Shown here: piece by piece, positions 6,995-18,138 of the stretch | Numbering within the stretch: the first letter of the stretch is position 1 | How the letters are laid out: the number at the start of each line of letters is the position of its first letter | NCBI RefSeq assembly: GCF_900112285.1 | Contig: NZ_FOKZ01000003.1 | Location: forward strand, 124,001-188,000 | Reading direction: 5' to 3' | DNA from: Polaromonas sp. OV174 | GTDB taxonomy: Bacteria > Pseudomonadota > Gammaproteobacteria > Burkholderiales > Burkholderiaceae_C | DNA: 64,000 bases | Made by a program: the position numbers and the translations under genes | The notes under the pieces: model-generated | What the model was told of the DNA's origin: nothing | The model's database searches: none | Seen by the model: only the letters and a program-made list of their open reading frames with translations

Positions 6995-9900
6995 ATGAAA
7001 CGCATGTTGGTAAATGCCACCCAAGCCGAAGAACGCCGCTTGGCCATCGTCGATGGACAAAAGCTCCTCGACTACGAAATCGAAATTGAAGGCCGCGAGC
7101 AGCGCAAGGGCAACATCTACAAGGCCGTCGTCACCCGCGTCGAGCCTTCGCTGGAAGCCTGTTTTGTTGACTACGGCGAAGACCGCCACGGCTTCCTGCC
7201 CTTCAAGGAAATTTCGAAACAATACTTCGCCCAGGGCGTGCCGGTCAGCCAGGCGCGCATCAGCGATGTCATCAAAGAAGGCCAGGAACTGCTGGTCCAG
7301 GTCGAAAAAGAAGAGCGCGGCAACAAGGGCGCAGCCCTCACCACCTTCGTCTCGCTGGCCGGCCGCTATGTGGTGCTGATGCCCAACAACCCGCGTGGTG
7401 GTGGCGTTTCGCGCCGCATCGAGGGCGAGGACCGGGCCGAGCTGAAGGAAAACATGGACCAGCTGGAATACCCGGCCGGCTCCAGCATCATCGCCCGCAC
7501 CGCCGGCATTGGCCGCAGCGCACCTGAATTGCAGTGGGACCTGAACTACCTGATCAAGCTCTGGACCGCGATTGACGGCGCCGGCAAGGGCGGCAAGGGC
7601 GCTTTCCTGATTTATCAGGAATCCAGCCTGGTGATCCGCGCCATCCGCGACTACTTCAACAGCGACATCGGCGACATCCTGTTCGACACCGACGACGTCT
7701 ACGAGCAAGCGCGCCAGTTCATGGCCCACGTGATGCCCGAGCATGAGCACCGCGTCAAGCGCTACCGCGACGACGCCCCGTTGTTCAGCCGCTTCCAGAT
7801 CGAGCACCAGATCGAGTCGGCCTATGCCCGCACCGTGCAGCTGCCAAGCGGCGGCGCCATCGTGATCGACCACACCGAAGCCCTGGTTTCGGTTGACGTC
7901 AACTCGGCCCGCGCCATCAAGGGCGGCGACATCGAGGAAACCGCCACCCGCACCAACCTGGAAGCCGCCGACGAAGTGGCGCGCCAGATGCGTTTGCGCG
8001 ACCTGGGCGGCCTGATCGTCATCGACTTTATCGACATGGAAGAGTCGCGCAATCGCCGCGACGTGGAAAACCGTTTGCGCGATGCGCTGCGGCAAGACCG
8101 CGCCCGCGTGCAGTTCGGCACCATCAGCAAATTCGGCCTGATGGAAATGAGCCGCCAGCGCCTGCGCCCTGCATTGAGCGAAGGCGCTTCGATTCCTTGC
8201 CCGCGTTGCGGTGGTTCCGGCCACATCCGTGACACCGAAAGCTCGGCGCTGCAGATTCTGCGCATCATCCAGGAAGAGTCGCTGAAGGACAGCACGGCTT
8301 CGGTGTTGGTTCAGGTGCCGGTCGATGTGGCTTCTTTCCTGCTCAACGAAAAGCGTTCGGAAATCAGCAAGATTGAAATGAAGCAGCGCATCAATGTGCT
8401 GCTGGTGCCCAACAAGACGCTGGAAACCCCCAACTACCGTCTGGAACGCCTCAAGCACGACGACCCGCGCCTGGACAACATCGACGCCAGCTACAAACTG
8501 GCCGAGGAAATCGAGGACCCGACCACCGTCACGCGCCGCAGCCAGGAAAAGCACAACAAGCAGGAACCCATCATCAAGGGCGTGCTGCCCGATGCACCCG
8601 CGCCTGTGGCTCCACCCAAGCCGGTCGCGGCCCCTGCAGCCCCCAAGGCGCCAGTCCGCCCTGCGGCAGCACCGGCTCCGGCCGAAAAAGGCCTGTTTGG
8701 CTGGATCAAGAAACTGCTGGGCGGCGCCCCGGCACCGGCGCCAGTGCCTGTCGCCCAGGAAGTGAAAAAAGACGAGCGCGGCGAAGGCCGACGTGAGGCC
8801 CGCCAGGACGGCCGTCCTGATGGCCGTGGCGAACGCTCCGAGCGTGGCGGCGAGCGCGCTGGCCGTGATGGCCGTCGCGGCGGTCGCAACCGCGGCGAAG
8901 CTCGTGGCGAGGGCCCAGCCGAAGCCCGCGGTGAAAACCGCAACGAGGGCCGCAACGAAGGCCGCGGCAACGAACGCCGCGAGCGCCAGCCCGATGGCCG
9001 CGGCGAAGGCGCCCGCCAGGAGCGCCCAGCCGCCGAGCCACGCGGTGAAGCCCGCAGCGAAAGCCGCAACGAAGCCCAGCCACGCAATGAAAACCGCGAA
9101 GGCCGCGGCGACCGCAATCGCCCACGTGGCGAGCGCGCCGAACGCGCTGAACGCATCCCGCGCGATGCCGTAGAGCAGGATCTGGCATTGGCCAATCAAG
9201 CTGCCATGGCTGCGGCCATGAGCGGCGATGCAGTCGAGCCGCGCCAAGAGCGTGCGGCACCGGAAGCCGGCCGTGACGGTGAGCGCCAGCAACGCGGCGA
9301 AGGTCGCCGTGAACGCGGTGAACGTGGCGAGCGCAGTGGCCGTCGCGGCGAGCGCCGTGGCGATCGTCCCGAAGGCGCGGAAGGCCAGAACGCCGCAGCC
9401 TTGGAGCCAGCCGTCAAGCCGCTGGCCGCCGATGCCGCGCCACAGGCCGCTGTCACGCTGGATCAGATGGGCAGCACTGCGGCACCAGCCCAAGAAGCTG
9501 TCAACGAGCAGGGTGAAGAGCAGCGCCAGCCGCGCGAACGTCGCAGCCGCGACCGTTATGGCCGCGATCGCCGTGAACGTGGCGAGCAGCGCAACGAGAC
9601 TGGCGCAGAAAACAGCGCCCCCGCCCAAGCCGACGCTTCAGAGACAAACAAGGCTCCAGCCCAGCAGGATCGTGCGCCCGTAGCTACTGAATCAGTAGCA
9701 CCCGTGGTGGCACCAGCACCCGTGCAAGCCCCGGCTCCCGTGCCAGCGCCGGTAGTGCCCGCACCAGCAGTGGCAGTGGCAGCAGCCGCTCCCGCAGCAG
9801 TGGTCGCGGCCACGGGCGGCCTGCCCAAGGTCCAGTCTTACGACTTGCCTTTGCAGGATCTGGTTCAGGTGGCCCAGGCCTCCGGTCTGCAGTGGGTCAA

Positions 9901-10078
9901 CTCCGATGCGGCCAAGATTGCCGAGGCGAAAGCCGCCATCGCCGCCGAAGTCAAGCCAGTGCAAGTTCCGCGCGAACGTCCGGCCCCCGTGGTGTCTAAC
10001 GAAGGCCCGCTGGTGCTGGTGGAGACCAAGCGCAATCTGGGCACCATGCCCCTGCCGTTTGAAGAGTCCGCTCGCTAA
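6995..10078 (+). CDS. rne: Ribonuclease E
   Basis: RNase E is the membrane-associated endonuclease that starts mRNA decay and processes rRNA and tRNA. The 1027-residue protein has an N-terminal half with the S1 and 5'-sensor region (about 35-170) and the DNase I-like catalytic site with Asp301, Asn303 and Asp344 ([17 protein letters not shown]). Its Zn-link CPRCGGSG (Cys402, Cys405) holds the dimer of dimers. Residues about 560-950 are a low-complexity scaffold: first Pro/Ala, then Arg-Gly-Glu-rich repeats, then Ala/Pro/Val. A conserved C-terminal patch (SYDLPLQDL to EESAR) ends it. The Arg-rich part probably binds RNA and degradosome partners. A dispersed repeat is translated at about residues 886-903. 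Confidence 0.97.
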   Translation: MKRMLVNATQAEERRLAIVDGQKLLDYEIEIEGREQRKGNIYKAVVTRVEPSLEACFVDYGEDRHGFLPFKEISKQYFAQGVPVSQARISDVIKEGQELLVQVEKEERGNKGAALTTFVSLAGRYVVLMPNNPRGGGVSRRIEGEDRAELKENMDQLEYPAGSSIIARTAGIGRSAPELQWDLNYLIKLWTAIDGAGKGGKGAFLIYQESSLVIRAIRDYFNSDIGDILFDTDDVYEQARQFMAHVMPEHEHRVKRYRDDAPLFSRFQIEHQIESAYARTVQLPSGGAIVIDHTEALVSVDVNSARAIKGGDIEETATRTNLEAADEVARQMRLRDLGGLIVIDFIDMEESRNRRDVENRLRDALRQDRARVQFGTISKFGLMEMSRQRLRPALSEGASIPCPRCGGSGHIRDTESSALQILRIIQEESLKDSTASVLVQVPVDVASFLLNEKRSEISKIEMKQRINVLLVPNKTLETPNYRLERLKHDDPRLDNIDASYKLAEEIEDPTTVTRRSQEKHNKQEPIIKGVLPDAPAPVAPPKPVAAPAAPKAPVRPAAAPAPAEKGLFGWIKKLLGGAPAPAPVPVAQEVKKDERGEGRREARQDGRPDGRGERSERGGERAGRDGRRGGRNRGEARGEGPAEARGENRNEGRNEGRGNERRERQPDGRGEGARQERPAAEPRGEARSESRNEAQPRNENREGRGDRNRPRGERAERAERIPRDAVEQDLALANQAAMAAAMSGDAVEPRQERAAPEAGRDGERQQRGEGRRERGERGERSGRRGERRGDRPEGAEGQNAAALEPAVKPLAADAAPQAAVTLDQMGSTAAPAQEAVNEQGEEQRQPRERRSRDRYGRDRRERGEQRNETGAENSAPAQADASETNKAPAQQDRAPVATESVAPVVAPAPVQAPAPVPAPVVPAPAVAVAAAAPAAVVAATGGLPKVQSYDLPLQDLVQVAQASGLQWVNSDAAKIAEAKAAIAAEVKPVQVPRERPAPVVSNEGPLVLVETKRNLGTMPLPFEESAR
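9650..9701 (-). repeat. Dispersed two-hairpin repeat, copy inside rne
   Basis: On the minus strand it reads GCTACTGATTCAGTAGC (a 17-base near-perfect palindrome), GGGCGCACG, then GGGCTGGAGCC. It is translated in frame within the disordered RNase E scaffold (residues about 886-903, [18 protein letters not shown]). It is nearly identical to the copy at the end of dinB. Confidence 0.85.
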
Positions 10079-10107
10079 GCGCTGATCCCAAGCTCGTTTG
10101 AGCCCCC

Positions 10108-10136
10108 GAAAAAAGCCCGCCATGCGGGCTTTTTTC
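10108..10136 (+). terminator. Intrinsic terminator of rne
   Basis: GAAAAAAGCCCGC / GCGGGCTTTTTTC, a 13-bp perfect stem with a CAT loop and a T-run, 30 bases after the rne stop codon. Confidence 0.92.
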
Positions 10137-10188
10137 TTTGGTGCCTGGTGTAGGCCACAGGCTAGGTCATGCAGCTGTTCGGGGCCCA

Positions 10189-10354
10189 AGAGCCTGTTCA
10201 CGATCTCTACGGGGCCGCGCAAGTGTCTTTTCGGAATGGGATGCAGGGCACGGTGCGCGGCCAATAGCCCGGCTATGCGCAAACATCGCAACACCGCAGA
10301 CCACCCGACAAGGCACTTACCCGGCGGGTTGGGGTGAGATCGTGAACAGGCTCT
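10189..10354. mobile_element. 166-bp element with perfect 19-bp inverted ends (MITE-like)
   Basis: AGAGCCTGTTCACGATCTC at 10189-10207 is repeated exactly in reverse complement at 10336-10354. The 128 bases between them have no coding capacity. They contain a smaller inverted pair (ATAGCC / GGCTAT near 10265-10276) and the remains of more symmetry. The size, perfect termini and absence of a gene fit a miniature inverted-repeat element mobilised in trans, or a large structured-RNA repeat. No obvious target duplication flanks it. The rest of the 428-base rne-hemY gap (10137-10188, 10355-10506) holds nothing I can name. Confidence 0.75.
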
Positions 10355-10506
10355 AAGCACAGCCGTGGTTTTGCAGGCCCTGAGCTTGCGCTCAATGGCC
10401 GGTACGGCAACCCGCAGGGGCTAGGAACATCAATCAGTGGAGATCAAGCCGTGTAGCGGCTTGCAGGGCACTAGCGGCGGCTGCCGCCCGAACGGGGCTT
10501 GGCAGC

Positions 10507-11796
10507 CTAGAGCAGCGCGGCCTGCTTGTAGGCTTGCGCGGCAGCGGCTTCGTCCTCGCGCTGCTCGGCCAGCAGCGCCAGCGCGCGCCAGGCATTGCGA
10601 TGCAGGGTCTTGTCCTGCAGAGCCGGGGCTACCTGCGTCAGCAACTGGCGGGCCTTGCCCCAAAGCTGGCGATGCAGGCAGGCCATGCCGGCCAGGTATT
10701 GCAGCGTGGTATCGCGCGGCCGGCTGAGCTGGGCCGCTTCGATGCGCGCCAGCCAGGCTGCATCCAAAGACTCCAGGCCGGCTTCCAGCACGGAAATGAG
10801 TTTGATGCGCAGGTTATCGCCCAGATCCGAATTGGGCGCCATCATGCGCTCCCACACCGGCAGCAGCCAGGCCCTGGCCATGGCGGCATCGCCATTCAGT
10901 GCCATCAGGCGCGAAGCCGCATGCACCACCAGCTCGGGCATGGCGCGTTCGTTATCGTCCAGCGAGAACCAGGCCTGCTGCAGTTGCGCCGGATCATGCG
11001 CGTCATTGAGCAGCTCCAGCGCCAGGCCACGCACAATGCTTTGCGCGGCGCTGGGCGAGAAGGCTCGATGCTTGGCCAGCAGGCGCGCGGTTTCCAGCGC
11101 CTGCCGGGTCTGCTGCGCCAGCCTGGCGGCGCGCAGCTTCATGCGCAGGGCCAGGGTGCGGCGGGCGGCGCCCTGCGGCAGCTGGCCCAGCCATTCCAGG
11201 GCAGCGCCGGCATCACGGTCTTCCAGGGCCCAACGGGCGGCGCGAAACTGCACGCCCTCGCGCAGTTCCTGGGCATGGCGCTGGGCCGAGCTGCGCAGTG
11301 CCAATTGCAGATGCTGGTCGCGCAAGGCCTTGTTTTGCAGGGCCTGCGCGCTTTCGGCGGCCAACAGGTGAGCCAGCGAACGCAACTGGCCGGCCTGACT
11401 GGCGCTGTGGCCGTGGCCATGACCGGCCTGATCGACCATCAGCCCCAGGCTGTTTTCCTGCGCCAGGGCGTTTTGCGCCGCCTTGCCGGAGCGGATGTAG
11501 CGTCCGGCCAGCAGATTGGCGACCGCATCCATGAGGGCGCCGTACATGGCGCGCTCTTTTTGCTGGGCGCGCCAGCGCTTGGCTTCGGCGGGCAGGGAGA
11601 ACACGGCGGCGCTGGCGCGCAAGGCCAGGTACAGCAACAGGAACAAGCCGGCCAGCAGCAGCACCAGCAGGTTGAAGGAAATATCGATGCGGTTGGGCGG
11701 CCAGAAGATGGTGACCACCGCCTGGTTGTTGCCGGCAAACAGGGCCACGGCGACGGCGACGCCAAACAGGGCCAGGAACCAGAGAGCGGCGCGCAT
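10507..11796 (-). CDS. hemY: HemY, TPR-containing inner-membrane protein of the haem operon
   Basis: A 429-residue protein with the HemY N-domain: two membrane helices (about 3-22 and 40-62) around the conserved short periplasmic segment NNQAVVTIFWPPNRIDISF. A long Ala/Leu-rich, TPR-like helical domain follows. Despite its name it is not the Bacillus protoporphyrinogen oxidase HemY. In proteobacteria it is encoded downstream of hemX and its exact role in porphyrin metabolism is unresolved. It is last in the operon hemC-hemD-hemX-hemY, 34 bases after hemX. Family assignment is secure, function uncertain. Confidence 0.92.
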   Translation of the reverse strand: MRAALWFLALFGVAVAVALFAGNNQAVVTIFWPPNRIDISFNLLVLLLAGLFLLLYLALRASAAVFSLPAEAKRWRAQQKERAMYGALMDAVANLLAGRYIRSGKAAQNALAQENSLGLMVDQAGHGHGHSASQAGQLRSLAHLLAAESAQALQNKALRDQHLQLALRSSAQRHAQELREGVQFRAARWALEDRDAGAALEWLGQLPQGAARRTLALRMKLRAARLAQQTRQALETARLLAKHRAFSPSAAQSIVRGLALELLNDAHDPAQLQQAWFSLDDNERAMPELVVHAASRLMALNGDAAMARAWLLPVWERMMAPNSDLGDNLRIKLISVLEAGLESLDAAWLARIEAAQLSRPRDTTLQYLAGMACLHRQLWGKARQLLTQVAPALQDKTLHRNAWRALALLAEQREDEAAAAQAYKQAALL

Positions 11797-11830
11797 AAGA
11801 GAGCTGTCAGCCTTTGCGGTGTGAACAGGG

Positions 11831-12997
11831 TTAGCGGCCGGCGGCGGCCGTGGCCAGCGCGGCCATGGTGTCGTCCAGGCGCGGCAATTCGCTGGTTTTC
11901 AGTTGGCCTTGCACCTGAGCCAGCAACTGCACGGCGACCTGGGTCTTGCGCGAGGCCGGATCAAAGTACTTGCCCAGCCAGACACTGGCATTGGCCAGAT
12001 CGGCGCGTGCCGTTTCGGTCTGGCGCGACAGCAGGCCCAGACGGGCGTTGAGCAGCCTGAGCTTGAGGTTTTCCCGCAGAAAAAACGATTGTTCGGGCGA
12101 CAGCAGGGCCGCCTCGGGCTGATCGATACGGCTCACGCGCAGCAATTTGTGGGCTTCTTCGCGCAGGCCATCCAGCGCCGGCCGCAGCCAGGACTGCAGC
12201 GCCAGCTTGTCCATCAGTCCCTGCCACCAGGTCTTGTCGGCGGCCGGCTTGCCACCAGCCGGGGCCACAGGCGCGGCCGGTGCAGGGGAAACTACCGGAC
12301 GCGGGGCGTTATTGGCCACCATGCCATTGGCCAGCGGCAAATCATCGACCAGACGCACCAATTCATCGAGCTTGAGCATCAGTACCGGCACATCGGTCAG
12401 GCTGGCCGCCTTGATGCGGTCCATATCGCGGGCCATGGCCCGCTGCAAGGGGTTGAGGCGAGGCTGGGCGGCACGGGCCAGACGCTGGTCGGCCGACTTG
12501 AGCGCCGCCAGCAAGGGTTCGGCGCTGCCGGTGAGCTGCGCCTGCTGCTGCGCCAGCCGCAGTGCCGACTCCATATCGACCACCAGGTTTTCATCGCGCG
12601 AGCGCGACAGGCTTTGCATCAGCTCTTCAAGCTGGCCGCGCTGCAGGCTGACTTCGCTGAGGCGGGACTCCTGGATCGCCAGCCGGGTTGACAGCTCGCG
12701 CGTACCCTCCTGGGCCTGACGCGCCAGCGTGCGGGCCTCTATCGCCTGCGCGCCCGCATCCGTGCTGCGGCGCGCCAGTTCTTGCTGAATGCTGCCGAGC
12801 TTTTCCCACAACAGGCCGCTGGCCAGCAAACCGGCCGCGGCCAGCGCCGTGACCAGCAGCGCCCAACTGCGCGGCACCAGCCAGGCCTGCGGCGATGCGG
12901 CCGGCGGCTCACTGGTTTGCGGCTGAGGGGCGCGTGCGATCACAGGCATGTCATCGGGCATGGAGGGCTGGGGCAAGGCTGGGTGACTGTCGCTCAT
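11831..12997 (-). CDS. hemX: HemX-like membrane protein
   Basis: A 388-residue protein with a short Pro-rich cytoplasmic tail, one membrane helix (about 43-62) and a long coiled-coil or helical periplasmic domain (LGSIQQELARRS onwards, with several heptad-like stretches). This is the layout of proteobacterial HemX, often mislabelled uroporphyrinogen-III methyltransferase; no methyltransferase motif is present. I start it at the ATG at 12995-12997 (MSDSHPALP), which overlaps the hemD stop as ATGA. A longer frame upstream would only re-read hemD. Its likely role is as an assembly or scaffold factor for the late haem enzymes, but this is inference. Confidence 0.88.
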   Translation of the reverse strand: MSDSHPALPQPSMPDDMPVIARAPQPQTSEPPAASPQAWLVPRSWALLVTALAAAGLLASGLLWEKLGSIQQELARRSTDAGAQAIEARTLARQAQEGTRELSTRLAIQESRLSEVSLQRGQLEELMQSLSRSRDENLVVDMESALRLAQQQAQLTGSAEPLLAALKSADQRLARAAQPRLNPLQRAMARDMDRIKAASLTDVPVLMLKLDELVRLVDDLPLANGMVANNAPRPVVSPAPAAPVAPAGGKPAADKTWWQGLMDKLALQSWLRPALDGLREEAHKLLRVSRIDQPEAALLSPEQSFFLRENLKLRLLNARLGLLSRQTETARADLANASVWLGKYFDPASRKTQVAVQLLAQVQGQLKTSELPRLDDTMAALATAAAGR

Positions 12998-13869
12998 GAA
13001 TAAAGTGATTCTATCGAGCCCAGCATCTGCCTGATGTCCTTGAGTGCCGGGCGTGACGCCGCTACAACACCCCAACCGGCGGCCCGCACGCTGTCCACAA
13101 TGCGGGGATGCGTGGCGACGGCACGGGCAAGGCGCCAGTCCACCCCGGCCAATTCAGGCTGGCGCAGCAGATTCAGCAAAGCCTCGGAACTGCTAAAGAG
13201 CCAGATCGAGCCGTCGCTGCTGGCGGCACGGGCGCGCTGCAACTGGGCCGCGCTCAGCCTGGGGACGCAGCGCTGATAGACACCGACAAAATCCACCTGC
13301 GCGCCGGCGGCCTGCCATTGGCGGGCCAGCCAGTCGCGGCCCGAGGAACCGGCGGCGCCCGCCGCGTCTTCGCTTTGGCCGCGCACGATCAACACCCTTA
13401 GCCCCTGCCAGTCGCGCTGGCCAATTTGTTGCCACAAGGCTTCCGAGTCAAACTGGCTGGCATCGACCGCCGGCGCATCAATCTGCGCGGGCGCAATGCC
13501 GGCGGCGACCAAGGCGGCCACCGTGCCCGGCCCGGGCGCCAGGTAGCGCAGGCTGGCTGGCAGCTCTCTTACTATTGTTTCTATAGCCGACTGCGCCCGT
13601 TCCACCTGGGCTAGAGCCATATTTGGCTTAAAAAAGTGGGTGACGGCATGGCCGCTGACAAACATGCAGGCAGCGTAGCCGCTGAGGGATTGCCAGGCCT
13701 GTTGCAGCGCCTGCTGCTGCGCGGCGCTGGAGGCTGCGGCAATCTCTATCAGGGGCAAGGCCTCGGCCGTCACGCCGCTTGCTTGCAGCTGCTGCACCCA
13801 GTGCTGCGCGTCAGGCCCCGGCCGGGTGACTATGACGCTGGCCGCAGCCACGCCACTGGCCGTCATCAA
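12994..13869 (-). CDS. hemD: Uroporphyrinogen-III synthase
   Basis: HemD closes hydroxymethylbilane to uroporphyrinogen III with inversion of ring D. The 291-residue protein is the usual two-domain bilobal type with low sequence conservation. Recognisable are the opening [17 protein letters not shown], the central VLIVRGQ and the C-terminal [19 protein letters not shown] overlaps at both ends (hemC stop/hemD start at 13866-13869 and hemD stop/hemX start at 12994-12997) show tight translational coupling. Residues about 79-100 are encoded by a copy of the dispersed repeat, so this enzyme carries an insert-like segment inside its first lobe or linker. Confidence 0.93.
   Translation of the reverse strand: MMTASGVAAASVIVTRPGPDAQHWVQQLQASGVTAEALPLIEIAAASSAAQQQALQQAWQSLSGYAACMFVSGHAVTHFFKPNMALAQVERAQSAIETIVRELPASLRYLAPGPGTVAALVAAGIAPAQIDAPAVDASQFDSEALWQQIGQRDWQGLRVLIVRGQSEDAAGAAGSSGRDWLARQWQAAGAQVDFVGVYQRCVPRLSAAQLQRARAASSDGSIWLFSSSEALLNLLRQPELAGVDWRLARAVATHPRIVDSVRAAGWGVVAASRPALKDIRQMLGSIESLYS
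13570..13635 (+). repeat. Dispersed two-hairpin repeat, copy inside hemD
   Basis: The + strand reads CTATTGTTTCTATAGC, TGCGCCCG, GGGCTAGAGCC, ATTTGGCTTAAAAAA, a clear family member. It is translated on the minus strand as about residues 79-100 of HemD. Confidence 0.8.
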
Positions 13870-14864
13870 GGGCTGAGGTCCTTGCCAGCCCAGACCGCGC
13901 CGGCGGCACGCAGCTGCGCCGCCACCGCGTCGCCCAGCGCCTCGGCCTGCTCAAAGCTGCTCACCACGGCCGTTTGCTGGACTTGCACCAAGGGCTTTAG
14001 CGGTACGCCTGTTGCCGACTCGGCCGTCGCCGGGTCACCCCAGGCGGCTTTGAGCTGCATATCGTGGCCCACGCCTTCGGTGGCCGGGCCGCTGGTGAAG
14101 GCTGCCAGCGGCATGGAGCAGCTGCCGCCCATGGCGCGCGAAACCGTACGCTCGGCCGTCACCGCCAGCCAGGTCGGCTGATGCGCCAAGGTAGCCAGTG
14201 CCGCGATCAGATCAGCGCGGTCGGACCGCACCTCTATGCCCAAAGCGCCCTGCCCGGCCGCGGGCAGCATGTCTATGGGCTCAAAGGCGTGGCGAATGCG
14301 CGAGGCCAGGCCCAGGCGCTTCAAGCCAGCGGCGGCCAGCACGATGGCAGCGTACTGGCCTTCGTCGAGCTTGCGCAGCCGCGTATCGAGGTTGCCGCGC
14401 AGCGGCTGGATGCTCAGATCGGGCCGCAAGGCCTTGAGCAGCACCAGCCGGCGCAGGCTGGAGGTGCCGACCACGGCGCCCTGCGGCAACTCGGCCAGCG
14501 AGGCAAACTGGTTGGAAACAAAGGCGTCGCGCGGGTCTTCACGCTCGAGCACGCAGGCCAGCGCAAAGCCTTCGGGCAGGTCCATGGGCACGTCTTTGAG
14601 CGAATGCACCGCCAGATCGGCCCGGCCTTCGCTCAGCGCCACTTCCAGTTCCTTGACGAACAAACCCTTGCCGCCGACCTTGCTGAGCGAGCGATCCAGG
14701 ATCTGGTCGCCCTGGGTGGTCATGCCCAGCAGCTCTACCTGCCAGCCCAGACGGCTTTCGAGCAGCGCCTTGACATGCTCGGCCTGCCACATCGCCAGGC
14801 GGCTTTCCCGCGTGGCGATCACGGCTTTGACTGTTGTGGGGAGGGTTTGGGACTCTGCTGACAC
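13866..14864 (-). CDS. hemC: Porphobilinogen deaminase (hydroxymethylbilane synthase)
   Basis: HemC polymerises four porphobilinogens into hydroxymethylbilane on a covalent dipyrromethane cofactor. The 332-residue protein has the family start [17 protein letters not shown], catalytic Asp91 in [11 protein letters not shown], substrate-binding arginines in [11 protein letters not shown] and [16 protein letters not shown], and the cofactor cysteine Cys249 in [10 protein letters not shown]. All key residues are present. It is the first gene of the hemCDXY operon, divergent from ppc with 81 bases between start codons, so the promoters of hemC and ppc must share that short gap. Confidence 0.96.
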   Translation of the reverse strand: MSAESQTLPTTVKAVIATRESRLAMWQAEHVKALLESRLGWQVELLGMTTQGDQILDRSLSKVGGKGLFVKELEVALSEGRADLAVHSLKDVPMDLPEGFALACVLEREDPRDAFVSNQFASLAELPQGAVVGTSSLRRLVLLKALRPDLSIQPLRGNLDTRLRKLDEGQYAAIVLAAAGLKRLGLASRIRHAFEPIDMLPAAGQGALGIEVRSDRADLIAALATLAHQPTWLAVTAERTVSRAMGGSCSMPLAAFTSGPATEGVGHDMQLKAAWGDPATAESATGVPLKPLVQVQQTAVVSSFEQAEALGDAVAAQLRAAGAVWAGKDLSP

Positions 14865-14945
14865 GCGTAACCTGCTTGTAATCTTGAAGGGGAGTGAATG
14901 CTAGCATGCGTGCTTCCGAGTCAGATCAATACCTAGAGGGCAGAG

Positions 14946-17810
14946 ATGGTCACTTCCGCGCGCGCCAAAAAGATCAAAGAAGACAGCAAAGAGATCGTCA
15001 AAGACAAGACACCCGGACGCTCCCGGGACAACGAACGACCTCTGGTGGAGGACATACGCCTGCTGGGCCGCATCCTGGGCGATGTGATTCGCGATCAGGA
15101 GGGCGTGGCCGCCTACGAACTGATAGAGCAGGTGCGCAAGCTGTCGGTGGCCTTTCGCCGCGATGCCGACCAGGAAGCCGACAAGGCGCTGAAAAAACTG
15201 CTGAAAGGCCTGAGCGGCGACCAGACCGTCAGCGTGATACGCGCCTTCACCTATTTCAGCCACCTGGCCAATCTGGCCGAAGACCGCCACCATATCCGCC
15301 GCCGCGCCGTCCACGAGCGCGCCGGCGACACCCAGGAAGGCAGCATCGATGTGGCGCTGGCCCGCCTGCGCTGGGCCGGCATCGCGCCCAAAGCCATCGC
15401 CGACACGCTGGCCCGCAGCTTTGTCTCACCGGTGCTGACCGCCCACCCGACCGAGGTGCAGCGCAAAAGCATTCTGGATGCCGAGCGCGGCATCGCCCAG
15501 TTGCTCACCGCCCGCGATGACATCAAGGCCCTGGCGCTGGCCCACAATGCCGCCAAGGACGCTCTCACGCCGCGCGAGCTGGCCGCCAACGAAGCGCTGC
15601 TGCGGGCCCGCGTCATGCAGCTGTGGCAAACCCGGCTGCTGCGCTTTTCCAAGCTCACGGTGGCCGACGAAGTCGAGAACGCGCTGAGCTATTACGAAGC
15701 CACTTTTCTGCGCGAAATCCCCAAGCTCTACGCCAACCTGGAGCGCGAGCTGGGCAACCAGCCGGTACACAGCTTTCTGCGCATGGGCCAGTGGATAGGC
15801 GGCGACCGCGACGGCAATCCCAACGTCACCGCCGACACGCTGAATTACGCACTAAGCCGGCAGGCCGAAATGGCCTTGCGCCACTACCTGACCGAAGTGC
15901 ACTTGCTGGGCGGCGAACTTTCCATGTCGGCCATTCTGGTGGACTGCAGCGTCGACATGCAGCGGCTGGCCGAAAGCTCGCCCGACACCAACGAGCACCG
16001 CCAGGATGAGCCCTACCGCAAGGCCCTGACCGGCGTCTACGCCCGTCTCGCCGCCACGCTGAAGACCCTGACCGGGGGCGAGGCGGCACGCCATGCCGTG
16101 GCGCCACAAAACGCCTATGCGCAGGCCGCCGACTTCCTGGCCGACCTGCGCACCATCCAGGCTTCGCTGAAAAGCCACCACGGCGAGGCCTTGGCGGCCC
16201 AACGCCTGCACCCGCTGATCCGGGCGGTTGAAGTGTTTGGCTTTCACCTGGCCACGGTAGATTTGCGCCAGAGCTCGGACAAGCATGAAGAGGTGGTGGC
16301 CGAGCTGCTGGCCGTGGCGCGCCTAGAGCCGCACTATAGCGAGCTCGAAGAAATGGCCAAGCGCGCGCTCTTGATGCGTCTGCTCAACGACGCCCGGCCG
16401 CTGCGCGTGCTGGGCACCAGCTACTCGGACCATGCCCAGAGCGAGCTGGCCATCTTTGAAGCCGCCCGCAGCGCCCGTGCACGTTTCGGCAAAGAGGCGA
16501 TACGCCACTACATCATCAGCCACACCGAAACCGTCAGCGACCTGCTGGAAGTGCTGCTGCTGCAAAAGGAAGTCGGGCTGATGCATGGCACGCTGGACCA
16601 CCAGTCCACCCACGAGCTGATCGTGGTGCCGCTGTTTGAAACCATTGAAGACCTGCGCAATGCCGCGCCCATCATGCGCGAGTTTTACGCCCTGCCCGGC
16701 ATGGCCCAGGCGGTGCAACGCAGCGGCGCCGAGCAGGACATCATGCTGGGCTACTCCGACAGCAACAAGGACGGCGGCATTTTCACCAGCAACTGGGAGC
16801 TGTACCGCGCCGAAATCGCGCTGGTGGAGCTGTTCGACCAGCTGGCCAGTTCGCACAAGATCCAGCTGCGCATGTTCCATGGCCGCGGCGGCACCGTGGG
16901 CCGCGGCGGCGGCCCCAGCTACCAGGCCATCCTGGCGCAGCCACCGGGCACGGTGCGCGGACAAATCCGACTGACCGAACAGGGCGAGGTCATAGGCTCC
17001 AAATACGCCAACCCGGAGATCGGCCGGCGCAACCTGGAAACCCTGGTCGCCGCCACGCTGGAAGCCACCTTGCTACAGCCGACCAAGCCGGCGACCAAGG
17101 CCTTTTTGCAGGCCGCCGACCAGCTGTCGCAGGCCAGCATGGCGGCCTACCGCGCGCTGGTCTATGACACACCGGGCTTTACCGAGTATTTTTTCGGCGC
17201 CACGCCGATACGCGAGATTGCCGAACTCAACATAGGCTCCCGCCCGGCTTCGCGCAAGCCCTCGCAGAAAATCGAAGACCTGCGCGCCATTCCCTGGGGT
17301 TTCAGCTGGGGCCAGTGCCGCCTGACCCTGCCCGGCTGGCTGGGCTTCGGCTCGGCCATAGAGCAGTTTCTCAACCAGGGCGCAACGCCTGCCAGTCGCA
17401 AGGAAGCCTTGAGCCTGCTGCAAAAAATGTACAAGCAGTGGCCTTTTTTCCGCACCCTGCTGAGCAATATGGACATGGTGCTGGCCAAGAGCGACCTGGC
17501 GCTGGCCTCGCGTTATGCCGAGCTGGTGAGCGACGCCCGGCTGCGCAAGAAAATCTTCAGCGCCATCGAGGCCGAATGGCATCGCACGACGGAAGCTCTG
17601 ACGCTGATCACCGGCGACAAACAAAGGCTGGCCGGCAATGCCGCGCTGCAGCGCTCCATACGCCACCGATTCCCCTATATTGACCCGCTAAACCACCTGC
17701 AGGTCGAGCTGGTGCGGCGTTACCGCGCCGGCCAGGCCGATCAGCGGGTGCAGACCGGGATTCATATCTCGATCAACGGCATTGCCGCCGGCCTGCGCAA
17801 TACGGGTTGA
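14946..17810 (+). CDS. ppc: Phosphoenolpyruvate carboxylase
   Basis: Ppc carboxylates PEP with bicarbonate to oxaloacetate, refilling the TCA cycle. The 954-residue protein shows the catalytic histidine in [13 protein letters not shown], the GGDRDGNP loop, the second catalytic region [14 protein letters not shown] and the invariant C-terminal tail ending NTG. Length and motifs are normal for the bacterial enzyme. The ATG at 14946 is preceded by an AGAGGGCAGAG ribosome site. It is divergent from hemC. No terminator is visible downstream; the gene is followed directly by the gene-poor stretch holding a transposase remnant. Confidence 0.96.
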   Translation: MVTSARAKKIKEDSKEIVKDKTPGRSRDNERPLVEDIRLLGRILGDVIRDQEGVAAYELIEQVRKLSVAFRRDADQEADKALKKLLKGLSGDQTVSVIRAFTYFSHLANLAEDRHHIRRRAVHERAGDTQEGSIDVALARLRWAGIAPKAIADTLARSFVSPVLTAHPTEVQRKSILDAERGIAQLLTARDDIKALALAHNAAKDALTPRELAANEALLRARVMQLWQTRLLRFSKLTVADEVENALSYYEATFLREIPKLYANLERELGNQPVHSFLRMGQWIGGDRDGNPNVTADTLNYALSRQAEMALRHYLTEVHLLGGELSMSAILVDCSVDMQRLAESSPDTNEHRQDEPYRKALTGVYARLAATLKTLTGGEAARHAVAPQNAYAQAADFLADLRTIQASLKSHHGEALAAQRLHPLIRAVEVFGFHLATVDLRQSSDKHEEVVAELLAVARLEPHYSELEEMAKRALLMRLLNDARPLRVLGTSYSDHAQSELAIFEAARSARARFGKEAIRHYIISHTETVSDLLEVLLLQKEVGLMHGTLDHQSTHELIVVPLFETIEDLRNAAPIMREFYALPGMAQAVQRSGAEQDIMLGYSDSNKDGGIFTSNWELYRAEIALVELFDQLASSHKIQLRMFHGRGGTVGRGGGPSYQAILAQPPGTVRGQIRLTEQGEVIGSKYANPEIGRRNLETLVAATLEATLLQPTKPATKAFLQAADQLSQASMAAYRALVYDTPGFTEYFFGATPIREIAELNIGSRPASRKPSQKIEDLRAIPWGFSWGQCRLTLPGWLGFGSAIEQFLNQGATPASRKEALSLLQKMYKQWPFFRTLLSNMDMVLAKSDLALASRYAELVSDARLRKKIFSAIEAEWHRTTEALTLITGDKQRLAGNAALQRSIRHRFPYIDPLNHLQVELVRRYRAGQADQRVQTGIHISINGIAAGLRNTG

Positions 17811-18138
17811 GTGTCGGATGGCTGCGCCAGACTGACTGACTGCCGACATAAGGCCATTCGAAGCACTCGCTCCACGCCCGACCTTGACATCCGCAGATTG
17901 ACCGTCAGCAATGTGGCGCCGATTTAGATAGTGGCTGCACACGAAGCCGGTGAAGTGCGGAAGTTACCCAAGGTCTGCTTAGAGGGGTGTTCGGCCTCCC
18001 CCAGAGTGGCGCGCCGCGAGCCGTCAACGCCAGCTAAATGCGATGGTGTGACTGCCGCCACCGATTGCCCTGGATTTTCTTGATCTTCAGTCTGATCAAT
18101 GACTTTCGGCGCTGCTGCTCAAATACGACGCCGCAGCG

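Noticed and set aside
6662..9628. A 988-codon open frame on the minus strand opposite rne
   Set aside because: It mirrors the low-complexity Arg/Gly/Ala scaffold of RNase E. Its product is an alanine-rich repeat with no domain, start site or homology.
10534..12051. A 505-codon + strand frame opposite hemY
   Set aside because: Gln/Gly-rich composition with no recognisable domain; hemY and hemX are clearly on the minus strand.
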